Origin: CBDHDN01 sp965261585
GTDB lineage: Bacteria; Pseudomonadota; Alphaproteobacteria; UBA6615
Assembly: GCA_965261585.1 (NCBI GenBank)
Contig: CBDHDN010000053.1
Span: 1 to 64,000, forward strand
DNA: 64,000 bases
Direction of reading: 5' to 3'
A model generated the notes under the pieces. The model saw nothing but the letters and a program-made list of their open reading frames with translations. It was not told where the DNA came from and made no database searches. This document shows, piece by piece, positions 1 to 8,318 of this stretch. Made by a program: the position numbers and the translations under genes. How positions within the stretch are numbered: the stretch's first letter is position 1; each line of letters opens with the position of its first letter.

Positions 1-2
1 CC

Positions 3-1160
3 GTCTATATTGTCGCAACCCTGCTATTGCCCGATCTCGGCGCGACGCGCCACAGCCTCCTGCTCGGCTGCGCCTATCTGCTGTTCCGCAGTTCCGTCCT
101 ACAGAACCTCGAGCTGCATCGCGCCGGTGAGCGGGTGCGCCGCTATGGCCTGATCCAGTACGTGCGCGGTGGCGTCGGCTTCGCCCTGGCCGTACTGCTG
201 GTCGTCGGCCTGAAGATGGATGAACGCGGTATGCTGCTCGGCCAGGCCATCGCCTTCGCGCTGGTCTTGCTCATCGACGCGCCGCTGTTGGCACGGCGTC
301 TATCGTTGCGCGCATTCGACCGGCCCAAGATAGGCGCGATTCTGGCCTATTCGACGCCACTGACGATCTCGTTCCTGCTGTTGACCATCATTACGACGTC
401 CGACCGCTTCTTCCTCCAGTTCCTCGAAGGATCAGCGGCCGTCGGCATCTTTTCCGCCAGCTACATGCTGGCGGCCAACAGCATTGGTCTGGTCTTCATG
501 CTGGTCAACGTCGCGGCCTACCCGCTGGCCATCAAGATGTTCGAGGTCGACGGCGAGCACGCCGCGCGCAACCGGCTGCGGCAGAACGCGTCCGTCATGC
601 TGGCGATCGGCCTGCCGGCGCTGATCGGCCTGGTCCTGATCGCCGACACCCTGGCCGACACGATCCTGGGCGACAACTTTCGCGGCACCTCGGGCACAAT
701 CATTGGCTGGATTGCGCTTGGCTACTTCCTCTCGGCCGTCAAAGTGCACATCTACGACCAGGGCTTTCACCTGGCGCGCAAGACGACCGTGCAGATCTGG
801 ACCTACGTGCCCCCCGTGCTGCTCAACCTGGCCGCCAACTGGCTGCTGATTCCCCGCTTCGGCGTCGTCGGCGCAGCCTATGCAACCGTGACGGCTTTCG
901 CGTTGAGCCTCGTCTTGTCGATCGTGCTCACCCGCAAGGTCTTCCGCATCGAGTTTCCGGTACGCGAGGCGCTGCGTGTCGCGTTGGCGACGGTGCCGAT
1001 GATCGCCGCCCTCAGTCTGCCCGATTATCCGCAGGATCCGATCGGCCTTGCGCTCATGATCGTCGTCGGGGCGACGACCTATGTCGTCGCCACCGTCGGG
1101 CTGGACGTGATTGGAACAAGGCGGTTCCTGCTCAAGTCGATGATCCCGCAGCGGCCGTAG
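3..1160 (+). CDS. Polysaccharide flippase (Wzx/MATE-like), 5' end cut by the window
   Basis: This is an integral inner-membrane protein of the oligosaccharide/polysaccharide flippase superfamily, expected to move lipid-linked repeat units across the membrane. The reading frame is open from the first base of the window (residues VYIVATLLLP precede the first possible start), so the true N-terminus lies upstream. About 385 residues are visible, dominated by hydrophobic segments such as IGLVFMLVNVAAYPLAI and LVLSIVLTRK. The last 29 bases overlap the convergent glycosyltransferase gene. The family is inferred from hydrophobic pattern and polysaccharide-cluster context; the transported glycan is unknown. 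Confidence 0.75.
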   Translation, partial: VYIVATLLLPDLGATRHSLLLGCAYLLFRSSVLQNLELHRAGERVRRYGLIQYVRGGVGFALAVLLVVGLKMDERGMLLGQAIAFALVLLIDAPLLARRLSLRAFDRPKIGAILAYSTPLTISFLLLTIITTSDRFFLQFLEGSAAVGIFSASYMLAANSIGLVFMLVNVAAYPLAIKMFEVDGEHAARNRLRQNASVMLAIGLPALIGLVLIADTLADTILGDNFRGTSGTIIGWIALGYFLSAVKVHIYDQGFHLARKTTVQIWTYVPPVLLNLAANWLLIPRFGVVGAAYATVTAFALSLVLSIVLTRKVFRIEFPVREALRVALATVPMIAALSLPDYPQDPIGLALMIVVGATTYVVATVGLDVIGTRRFLLKSMIPQRP

Positions 1161-2328
1161 GCTGGCGGAAGCCGGCGCGGTGCTCGGCGGCGCGGCGCGG
1201 CGCGTCCTCGAGCAGGACCTCGAGGTACTGATCGGCGACGCCGAGCAACTCGAAGTCCTTGGCCCGCGCGACAAGCGCGCTTTTGGCCGGCGGGTGGTCG
1301 AGGGTCTCCTCGATCGCCGAAGCCATGGCAGCGGCGTCGCCGGCCGGCACCAGCGCGCCGTAGCTCGAGCCATCGAGGATCTCGGCCGCGGCGCCGCCGG
1401 CCTCGGTGCTGACCACCGGGGTGCCACAGGCCAGTGCCTCGATGATGACGTTGCCGAAGCCCTCGTTCGCCGAGGACAGGACGAAGACGGCGGCCTGGCG
1501 CATGTAGGGGAACGGGTTCGTCACATAACCGGGCATGCGCACATGCTCCGCCACGCCCAGGGCCTTGGCCAGCGACGTCAGGTCGCCGCGCAACTGGCCC
1601 TCGCCCAGGATGACGAGGCGGGTCGCACGGCGCTCGCGCACAGAGGCGAAGGCGCGGAGCAGCGTCGCGAAGTCCTTGGCCGGGACGAACCGTCCTACGC
1701 CAAGCAGCACCGGCGTGTCGGGATCATTGAACCAGGGATCGTCCAGCGGCTCTTCCGCCTGCGTCCAGACATCGGGCACCAGCGGGTTGTGGATGCGGGT
1801 CATCCGGCTGCGCCCGATCGTCGTGATCGACGCCAGATCCTCGCCGACCGCATCGGAGATGACGATAATGCCGTCGGCCTTGGGGTAGGCGAACGGCGCC
1901 ACCCAGCGCAGCGTCTTGTATTGCCAGTTGTCGCCTGGCCAGATCTGGCTCGACAGCAGGCTGTGGATGCTGATGACGATCGCCGTCGGCGCCGCCGCCA
2001 AGGCGCGCCCGGCGACGGCAATCACGTTGGACACCCCGAGGCCGCTGAGCAGCACATCCGGCCGGTTGCGCCGAATGAAACCGGCGATGCGTGGGATCGC
2101 CATCACGCTGCGCGGTGCGTGCAGGTCGACGACGCGCACCGCCGGGTGGACGTGGGCCAGGTTCGGCCCCTCCGCCTTGTTGAGCAACAGGGACACCTTG
2201 TGGCCGCGCTCGACGAAGGCACCACTCAACATGGCGAAGACGCGTTCGCCACCGCCGCCGGCCATGGTCGGCAGATACATCGCGATGTGCGATCCCGGCC
2301 GCGCGGGCCGGACAGCGTCGTTCGTCAT
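1132..2328 (-). CDS. Glycosyltransferase family 4
   Basis: A 398-residue GT-B glycosyltransferase. The N-terminal half begins with a typical nucleotide-fold start (MYLPTMAGGGGERVFAML). The C-terminal half has the donor-binding signature LLGVGRFVPAKDFATLLRAF and the GT4 motif NEGFGNVIIEALACGTPVV with its conserved E-x7-E spacing. It is probably cytoplasmic or membrane-peripheral, adding a sugar to a lipid-linked glycan. The ATG at 2328 is preferred; an in-frame TTG lies 15 bases upstream. It is transcribed toward the flippase, and the two 3' ends overlap. Donor and acceptor cannot be read from sequence. Confidence 0.85.
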   Translation of the reverse strand: MTNDAVRPARPGSHIAMYLPTMAGGGGERVFAMLSGAFVERGHKVSLLLNKAEGPNLAHVHPAVRVVDLHAPRSVMAIPRIAGFIRRNRPDVLLSGLGVSNVIAVAGRALAAAPTAIVISIHSLLSSQIWPGDNWQYKTLRWVAPFAYPKADGIIVISDAVGEDLASITTIGRSRMTRIHNPLVPDVWTQAEEPLDDPWFNDPDTPVLLGVGRFVPAKDFATLLRAFASVRERRATRLVILGEGQLRGDLTSLAKALGVAEHVRMPGYVTNPFPYMRQAAVFVLSSANEGFGNVIIEALACGTPVVSTEAGGAAAEILDGSSYGALVPAGDAAAMASAIEETLDHPPAKSALVARAKDFELLGVADQYLEVLLEDAPRRAAEHRAGFRQPTAAAGSST

Positions 2329-2410
2329 GGCGTATCGGTCCAAGGGGCGGTCGGCACCAGCATCGGGTCGTCTTGTAGGACCGGCCCCATTAAGCGCCGC
2401 TTAACCGCTG

Positions 2411-2500
2411 CACCCCCGGTCCTGACGCTGGGCACCCCAAGCGTCAGGCGAATCAGCACACAGAATCAACAAGCTCGTGGTTCGAGCGTCTGGATTGCTT
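2411..2500 (-). repeat. REP-like palindromic repeat, copy 1
   Basis: On the minus strand, directly after the methyltransferase stop codon, lies GATTCTGTGTGCTGATTCG followed by the hairpin CCTGACGCTTGGGGTGCC-CAGCGTCAGG. The same unit occurs at 11615-11676 and, as a complete doublet, at 60641-60755. The palindrome plus the conserved GATTC-TGNGNGCTGATNC leader define a dispersed REP-like family. At this position it may act as a transcription terminator or mRNA stabiliser. Confidence 0.7.
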
Positions 2501-3227
2501 AGGGCCCGGCGGCCTCGTAGACTACGAAGTAGTCGGTGTTCATCCCGGTCGGCGCAATCCGGCGTATGAAGGGCAGCCCGGCGAACAGGTCCGACTGCCG
2601 CGGGTGGCAGTAGATGACGTAGAGCGGCCGTGGATTGCCTTCGAAGGTGCGTCGGACGTTCGCGACGACCCGGCTCATGACATCGCGACCGAAGGGGTTG
2701 TAGAAGAACAGGACACACGGTTCGGCTGGGATCTCGAACGCGGCCGCGTCAGTGCATCGCGCCTCGATGTCGAAGCACTGCTGCGCGGCGTTGGCGTAGG
2801 CCCGAATGTTGCGGCGCGCCACCGCAACCAGTGCGGGCGATCGTTCCACACCGATGACGCGTTTGAACGGAAACTCCGTGGCGACAAGCATGGCGCGGCC
2901 CTTGCCGGCGCCGAAGTCCACGAACACGAACTCCTGCGTGCCGATCGGCAGTTGCGCGAGAATGCTGCGGATCGTGCGCACCGGCGTTGGCATATAGGCG
3001 CTGCCGCCGTCAGCGCCGTGTTCGGCGCCGAGGCCCGGGCCGCGCGCGCCGCTCGCGGTGTCGACGCCGAACCTGCGGTCGAAGAAGATCCGATCGATCT
3101 GATCGTCGACGAAGCTGACAACGCCGATCGTGCCGGCAAGCGCCACGGGCGCAAGGGCCGCGGCTGCGAGACCTACCTCGACGCCGCCCCGCTCATCCCT
3201 CAACAGCCTGGCGATTGTCGTAAGCAT
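2499..3227 (-). CDS. Class I SAM-dependent methyltransferase
   Basis: A 242-residue protein. An N-terminal hydrophobic segment (about residues 18-42, VGLAAAALAPVALAGTIGVVSFV) may anchor it in the membrane. It is followed by the SAM-binding motif FVDFGAGKGRAML (about 100-112), the acidic ribose contact VIGVERSP, and a late motif CVLFFYNPFG. This order is that of Rossmann-fold class I methyltransferases. The polysaccharide-cluster context suggests a glycan or small-molecule substrate, but the substrate is not determinable. The gene ends immediately before a REP-like hairpin. Confidence 0.75.
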   Translation of the reverse strand: MLTTIARLLRDERGGVEVGLAAAALAPVALAGTIGVVSFVDDQIDRIFFDRRFGVDTASGARGPGLGAEHGADGGSAYMPTPVRTIRSILAQLPIGTQEFVFVDFGAGKGRAMLVATEFPFKRVIGVERSPALVAVARRNIRAYANAAQQCFDIEARCTDAAAFEIPAEPCVLFFYNPFGRDVMSRVVANVRRTFEGNPRPLYVIYCHPRQSDLFAGLPFIRRIAPTGMNTDYFVVYEAAGP

Positions 3228-3954
3228 CGTGCAGCGTCCGCGTCATCGTCACGACGACCACGCCGCATCCTCGCACAGGGCGCATTAAGACCCAGTTTAC
3301 GGGTATGAACAATCCGCTAGGTTGCCAGAGAGAAGGCCGGCCGAGCCCAATTTGGTCGCGACGCCATCAGTCTTCAGGCACGTTGCACTGCCGCCCGTAG
3401 GGGTTGCTTAAGCGCCGGCGGCTAGGGTCGGGGGCGCCGGTCCTTTGATCGGACGAACTTTCCAAGAACAGGCGCGGCCGATAATGAAAGAGATCGTCTC
3501 ACTCACGAGCCTGCGGGCCGTCGCCGCACTGCTCGTCGTCTTCTTTCACCTGCGTGGCAGCGTCGAGGGCGCCTTCAACCCCGATGATTTCACGCTATTC
3601 ATTTCACGCGGCTACCTGTGGGTGGATTTCTTCTTCATCCTCAGTGGTTTTATCATGTGCTACATTTATGGTAGCACGTTCTCCCAAGGAAGAAGCCGTG
3701 CCTATCCGGTTAACGCACACACCCACAACATGTAGTGTTGCGGTGATAGAAAATTCGGGGCCATCAGATCTTGAAGGAATTGTAGAGTTCGAGTGCCGAA
3801 TTATTCACAAATGACCCTGGGAACTGGTTTTCAAGGTCGCTCAATACGTCATATGGAGCACGTCGGTTGAGAACCACACACCTGCGTGTGAGTCGGACCC
3901 GATTTCCTTGGACACAGAATTGGCTTAATCGAAGTGTCCAAGGAGGACCGGAAC

Positions 3955-4365
3955 ATGACCGATAATTTTGAGAAGAAAGTTACTGTTGATGGGCCTGTGG
4001 TAAATGCGGGCGAGCTTGGCTCGTCCACGTTTTCCCCAGGCCAGGCTTTGCCGGCAGGCCCGCTGGGACTTGGCCAGCGATGGACGGTGGCGCGCAAGCG
4101 TGAGGTCGTTCTGCGGCTTTTGCGTGACGAGCCGGTGCAACTTCTGTCGCGCCAGTTGGGCGTAGAGATCTTCCGGCTCGAGCAGTGGCGTGAGAAAGCG
4201 ATCGGCGGGATCGACGCCTCGCTCAAGCAACGCAAGGGCGATCCGGTGCAGGCGGAACTGGATAGCGCCATGAAGCGGATCGGAGAGTTGACCATGCAGG
4301 TGGAACTGCTGGAGGCCAAGACGGAGACCTTCGGCCCTTTGGGGCGGCGGAGGTCGCGGCGATGA
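3955..4365 (+). CDS. IS3-like transposase subunit OrfA, copy 1
   Basis: 136 residues. The ATG at 3955 follows the strong site AAGGAGGACCGGAAC. A helix-turn-helix region ([20 protein letters not shown] then [20 protein letters not shown]) is followed by a leucine-zipper-like tail ([20 protein letters not shown]), the usual OrfA arrangement for binding the IS ends and dimerising. Its TGA overlaps the orfB ATG as ATGA, suggesting translational coupling. It differs from the other two copies by V-T-V instead of V-A-V near the N-terminus. Confidence 0.9.
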   Translation: MTDNFEKKVTVDGPVVNAGELGSSTFSPGQALPAGPLGLGQRWTVARKREVVLRLLRDEPVQLLSRQLGVEIFRLEQWREKAIGGIDASLKQRKGDPVQAELDSAMKRIGELTMQVELLEAKTETFGPLGRRRSRR

Positions 4366-5266
4366 GTGCCGCCACCTCGCCCGGCACGGGTCTGGCCTAC
4401 GGCCTGCGGCGGGTCTGCGCCGCCTGGGGCATGGCCCGCTCCTCGTTCTACGCCATGACCTCCGGCCAGCACGCCGAGCAGCCGCCGGCAAAGCGTCGGG
4501 ACCGAAGCCCGCGATCTCGGACCAGGCGCTGCTGGTGGCGATCGAAGCCGACCTGGAGGCATTGCCCTGGGAGGGCGAGGGCTACCGCAAGGTCTGGGCT
4601 CGGCTTCGGGTCTGTCGCGACATCCGGGTTGCCCGCAAGCGGGTGCTCCGCCTGATGCGCGAGAACAATCTGCTCTCGCCCCATCGCTGCCGCCGCCGTG
4701 GCGGCAATCCCCATGACGGTGAGATCATCACTCATGCCCCGAACCTCATGTGGGGCACCGATGGCGTTCGGGTGTTCACGGTGGACGACGGCTGGGGCTG
4801 GATCTTCACCGCCGTCGAGCATTGGAACGCCGAGTGTGTCGGCTGGCATGTCTGCAAGCGCGGCGACCGCTTCGCCGCCCTGCAGCCGATCTCCATGGGG
4901 CTTGCCGGGCTGTATGGCTCGACCGCGGCCGGCGCGGCTCGGGGGCTGGCCTTGCGGATGGATCACGGCTCCCAGTATCTGTCGGACCACTTCACCAACC
5001 AGATCAAGTTCTGGGGCATCCAGCCGTCCTACGCCTTCGTCGCCGAGCCCCAGACCAACGGCGTCGCCGAGCGGTTCAATCGCACGCTGAAGGAACAGAT
5101 CATCCATGGTCGCATCTACCGCAACAGCGCGGAGCTGCGGGACGCCGTCCGCGACTTCGTCGAACTCTACAATGCCCAGTGGATCGTCGAAAAGAACGGC
5201 TACCTGAGCCCCGCTCAAGCTCGTCAGGCGTGGCACGCCGCGATCTCAATCAGGCCCGCCGCGTGA
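4362..5266 (+). pseudogene. IS3-like transposase OrfB, copy 1, frameshifted
   Basis: The DDE transposase of the element. One G is missing from the run at about 4498-4500 (GCGTCGGGACC here, GCGTCGGGGACC in copies 2 and 3), shifting the frame after residue 46. The rest (HTH_21 and integrase core, with D, D and E in GTDGVR, MDHGSQ and GVAERFN) is intact in the other frame. This copy should not make active OrfB unless the indel is a sequencing error. Confidence 0.9.
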
Positions 5267-6799
5267 GACAAACTTGTGTCCAAGGAACCGGGTGCGCTAC
5301 ACACACACCTGCGTGTCGCTTCGTCTTCGCTGCGGATCAGAGTGCGCAGAAGAGTAACAGGAGCAGACGGGTTTTTCGCAACGATCCGCGCCAATATGGC
5401 GCTTTCTTCGGCTAGTGCCATCAATCGCTGAGGCGATGTCTTTTCATCAGCAGCTTCCCGTCTGGCCGTGGGTTTCTTCTTTTTTTCCTTGGTCTTCATC
5501 AATCTGTCCCCCGATGTTCAGTGCGTAAAGTGAATCAAACCCACGTTCGGACTTCAGCACAATCAGAAATTTGCCAGATCGAATTCCCATTGCGGCCGCG
5601 ACTACCCTTCCCTGCCGTGCGACAGGATACACTACATGTTGTGGGTGTGTGCGTTAACCGGATAGGCACGGAAGAAGCAATAAACAGACCCTCGAGTTCT
5701 ATATCACCCGCTTCGCCCGGATCTATCCGCTGCACTTTGCCGTACTGCTCGCTTTCATTGGCCTCGAGCTCGGCCAGTGGCTCACAGTGCAGCTGCTCAA
5801 TGTCGGCGACGTCAGCGTCTTCAGCGAGGGCACGAGCCCGGCCAGCCTGATCACGAACCTGCTGCTCGTCCATTCCCTGGGCATACACGACACGCTGACC
5901 TGGAACAGCCCGTCCTGGTCGATCAGCACCGAAGCGGGCGTCTATGTCCTATTCCCCTTCCTGATCGGGACGCGGCTCGTGCAGAGCCGCGGCGGCAACG
6001 TGGTGCTGCTGCTGGGCGCGACCGGCCTGCTGGTCGGCCTGCAGATGGCGCGCGGCAATCTGGACATCACCTACGACTACGGCATCGTGCGCTGCATCGC
6101 CGATTTCTCCATCGGCATCCTGATCTACCGGCTGAGCGGCGCGCTGGCCGGGCCAAGCACCGGAGCTGCGAGCGCGATGCAGGCGGTTGCCGTTGTCGGC
6201 ATTGCCGTGCTGCTCCACAACGGCGCCTGGGACGTGTTGGCGATCCCGCTGTTCGCCCTGTTGATCTATGCCTGCAAGGACGATCGCGGCTGGCTGCCGG
6301 CCGTCATGGCGGCGCGGCCGCTCTACGCGCTCGGCGTGATTTCCTATTCTGTCTACCTCACCCACACATTCGTGCTGTCCGTTTTCAAGCAGAACTGGGG
6401 CGCCGTCCTGCCGAAGCTGGCGGTCTTCGACACGCCGGCCGTCGCCCTGGCGCTGGCCGACGTACAGCTTGCCATCATCCTTGGCGTCTCCGTGTTCACC
6501 TACGGCTGGATCGAGGAGCCCGGCCGGCGCTACCTGCGGAAGCGGCTGTCGGGCTGGACCCGGGACCACTCGGCCGGCCCGACCGCGACCGCCGGCGCGT
6601 GAGGCCACACGGGGCCTGTGTGCCGGCGGATTAACCGTTCCTGCACGGCGGGGTTGCTATCTGCGGGGGCGTGGCGGCGTTTGCCCCGTGGGGCTACCAG
6701 ACGGAACGCTTGATTCGCCGCCGGCCCACGTCCTACACACCGTGCCGGGAGGTGCCGTCGACCCGCGCGCCGCGGCGCCGTTGGATTTGAGAGGTCGCC

Positions 6800-8194
6800 A
6801 TGACGAACAGTCGACGCAAGCTGTCGGCGCAGGCCGGAGAGGCACAGTCGCGGACCCCGGACGCGGCCATGGCCGCCGATCTGAAGAAGCGGATCCTGGC
6901 CCGTGAGGCCCGCGTCGGCGTGATCGGCCTCGGCTATGTCGGCCTGCCGCTCATCCAGGCGTTCAGCGAGGCCGGCTTCACGACCGTCGGCTTCGACATC
7001 GACGCCGGCAAGGTGGCCCAGCTGAACGCCGGCGAATCCTATATCCGCCACATCCCCAGCAGTACGGTGCAGGCGCTGCTGGCGCAGGACCGGTTCCGCG
7101 CGACGACGGACTTTACAGACCTGGCCAACGTCGACGCGATCCTGATCTGCGTGCCGACGCCGCTGACCCGGCACCGCGAACCCGACCTTTCCTACGTGCT
7201 GGCCACCGGCCGCACGATCGCGCCGCACTTGCGCGAGGGACAGCTGATCGTCCTCGAATCGACGACCTATCCGGGCACGACGATGCACGAACTTCGACCG
7301 GCGTTGGAGGCCAGCGGCCTGACGTCGGGCAGCGACTTCCTGCTCGCCTTCTCGCCGGAGCGCGAGGACCCCGGCAACGCGAAGCACGGCACGACGACAA
7401 TCCCCAAGGTCGTCGGCGGCCACGGCGTCGAGGCCACGGACGTTGCCTGCGCGCTCTACGATCAGGTCGTGACGCAGACGATCGCGGTCTCGTCGCTCGA
7501 CACGGCCGAGGCGGTCAAGCTGACCGAGAACATCTTCCGCGCCGTCAATATCGCCCTGGTCAACGAGCTGAAGGTCATCTATTCCCGCATGGGCATCGAT
7601 GTCTGGGAGGTTATCGACGCCGCCAAGACCAAGCCGTTCGGCTATATGGCCTTCTACCCGGGCCCCGGCCTGGGCGGCCACTGCATTCCGATCGACCCGT
7701 TCTATCTGACCTGGAAGGCGCGCGAGCACGAGGTGCCGACCCGGTTCATCGAGCTGGCCGGCGAGATCAACGCGACCATGCCGGGCTACGTCGTCGACCG
7801 CCTGGCCGAGGCGCTGAATGACCGCTTCGCCAAGAGCGTGAAGGGCACGCGCATCCTGCTGCTCGGCTTCGCCTACAAGAAGAACGTCGGCGACGAGCGG
7901 GAGAGCCCGGCCTTCAAGCTGGTCGAGTTGCTGGAGGGACGTGGCGCCCGGGTCGACTATCACGACCCGTTCGTGCCGGTCCTGCCACGCACCCGCGAGC
8001 ATCCCGAGTTGTCGGGGCGGGAGAGCGTCGACTGGACTGACGCGCTGGCCGGCGGCTATGACGCGGCGCTGATCTGTACCGACCATGACGGCGTCGACTA
8101 CGCCGCGCTGGTCGAGGCGCTGCCGCTCATCGTCGATACGCGCAACGCGACGCGCGCGCTTACCCAGGGCCGCGAGAAGATCGTCCGCGCCTGA
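6800..8194 (+). CDS. UDP-N-acetyl-hexosamine 6-dehydrogenase (WbpA/TviB-like)
   Basis: A 464-residue nucleotide-sugar dehydrogenase that would oxidise C6 of UDP-GlcNAc or UDP-GalNAc to the uronic acid using NAD. The NAD-binding Rossmann motif VGVIGLGYVGLPL is at about 39-51. The catalytic cysteine is Cys295 in GGHCIPIDP. The C-terminal UDP-binding domain contains GFAYKKNVGDERESP. The CIPIDP context and length favour the UDP-HexNAc branch over UDP-glucose dehydrogenase. It supplies a charged sugar for the surrounding polysaccharide cluster. Confidence 0.88.
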   Translation: MTNSRRKLSAQAGEAQSRTPDAAMAADLKKRILAREARVGVIGLGYVGLPLIQAFSEAGFTTVGFDIDAGKVAQLNAGESYIRHIPSSTVQALLAQDRFRATTDFTDLANVDAILICVPTPLTRHREPDLSYVLATGRTIAPHLREGQLIVLESTTYPGTTMHELRPALEASGLTSGSDFLLAFSPEREDPGNAKHGTTTIPKVVGGHGVEATDVACALYDQVVTQTIAVSSLDTAEAVKLTENIFRAVNIALVNELKVIYSRMGIDVWEVIDAAKTKPFGYMAFYPGPGLGGHCIPIDPFYLTWKAREHEVPTRFIELAGEINATMPGYVVDRLAEALNDRFAKSVKGTRILLLGFAYKKNVGDERESPAFKLVELLEGRGARVDYHDPFVPVLPRTREHPELSGRESVDWTDALAGGYDAALICTDHDGVDYAALVEALPLIVDTRNATRALTQGREKIVRA

Positions 8195-8205
8195 CGTCGC
8201 ACCGG

Positions 8206-8240
8206 CGGCGGCATCTTTGGTGCCGCCGACCGCAACGTTT
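8206..8240 (+). terminator. Probable intrinsic terminator after the nucleotide-sugar dehydrogenase
   Basis: An 8-bp perfect stem (CGGCGGCA / TGCCGCCG) with loop TCTTTGG starts 12 bases after the stop. A T-rich stretch (GTTTTGTT) follows after a short gap. Confidence 0.6.
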
Positions 8241-8318
8241 TGTTAAGGGATCGCGCGGCATAGCAGAAGCGCCCGGGACCGGCGGTCCCGGCACCGCCCA
8301 CAGCCCAAGCTGCCGATC

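Larger units (their letters stand above)
3889..5301 (+). mobile_element. IS3-like two-gene insertion sequence, copy 1 (1413 bp)
   Basis: The ends are TGAGTCGGACCCGATTTCCT on the left and, reverse-complemented, TGTAGCGCACCCGGTTCCTT on the right; these are imperfect inverted repeats. The flanks are a perfect 14-bp direct repeat, CACACACCTGCGTG (3875-3888, 5302-5315). Copies 2 and 3 at 32442-33855 and 44808-46221 are 1414 bp; this copy lacks one G in orfB. It encodes OrfA and a frameshifted OrfB. Confidence 0.95.
3764..5499 (-). pseudogene. Small basic protein with LRV/HEAT-like repeat, cargo of the 547-bp element, split by IS
   Basis: Reading 5499-5316 and continuing after excision of the IS at 3888-3764 gives an uninterrupted 102-codon frame. 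The protein starts MKTKEKKKKPTARREA and continues ARIVAKNPSAPVTLLRTL, then EATRRCVVLNRRAPYDVLSD. The spacing xNPSAPxxLL...ATRRCVxxNRRAPYDVL resembles two units of a leucine-rich-repeat-variant (LRV) helical repeat, with a lysine-rich head. This resemblance is by eye only. The function is unknown; the protein may be cargo or a DNA/protein-binding partner of the element. Confidence 0.6.
3697..5670. mobile_element. Small element with 42-bp perfect terminal inverted repeats, itself invaded by an IS
   Basis: Bases 3697-3738 and 5629-5670 are perfect inverted copies over 42 bp, beginning CGTGCCTATCCGGTTAACGC. The flanks are the 8-bp direct repeat GAAGAAGC (3689-3696 and 5671-5678). Removing the internal IS (3889-5301 plus one 14-bp duplication) leaves an element of 547 bp. 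It carries one small gene on the minus strand and no transposase, so it looks non-autonomous. I do not recognise the TIR family; 8-bp duplications occur in several IS families. Confidence 0.9.
3484..6602 (+). pseudogene. Acyltransferase 3 family gene, interrupted by nested mobile elements
   Basis: The N-terminal piece (3484-3696, MKEIVSLTSLRAVAALLVVF, then LWVDFFFILSGFIMCYIYG) and the C-terminal piece (5679-6602, FYITRFARIYPLHFAVLL, later PSWSISTEAGVYVLFPFL) are the two parts of one acyltransferase-3 membrane protein, which O-acylates exported glycans. Deleting 3697-5678 joins codons AGA-AGC to AAT-AAA in frame and gives 378 residues, the normal family length. The inserted DNA is bounded by the 8-bp duplication GAAGAAGC. 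The gene is therefore a clean insertional knockout in the polysaccharide cluster. Confidence 0.9.

Noticed and set aside
1180..2502. 440-codon plus-strand frame over the first glycosyltransferase
   Set aside because: Antisense shadow with no recognisable motif; the minus strand encodes GT4 signatures.
6530..8086. 518-codon frame antisense to the nucleotide-sugar dehydrogenase
   Set aside because: A GC-rich shadow of the sense gene; composition is Arg/Ala/Asp-rich and has no family motifs.
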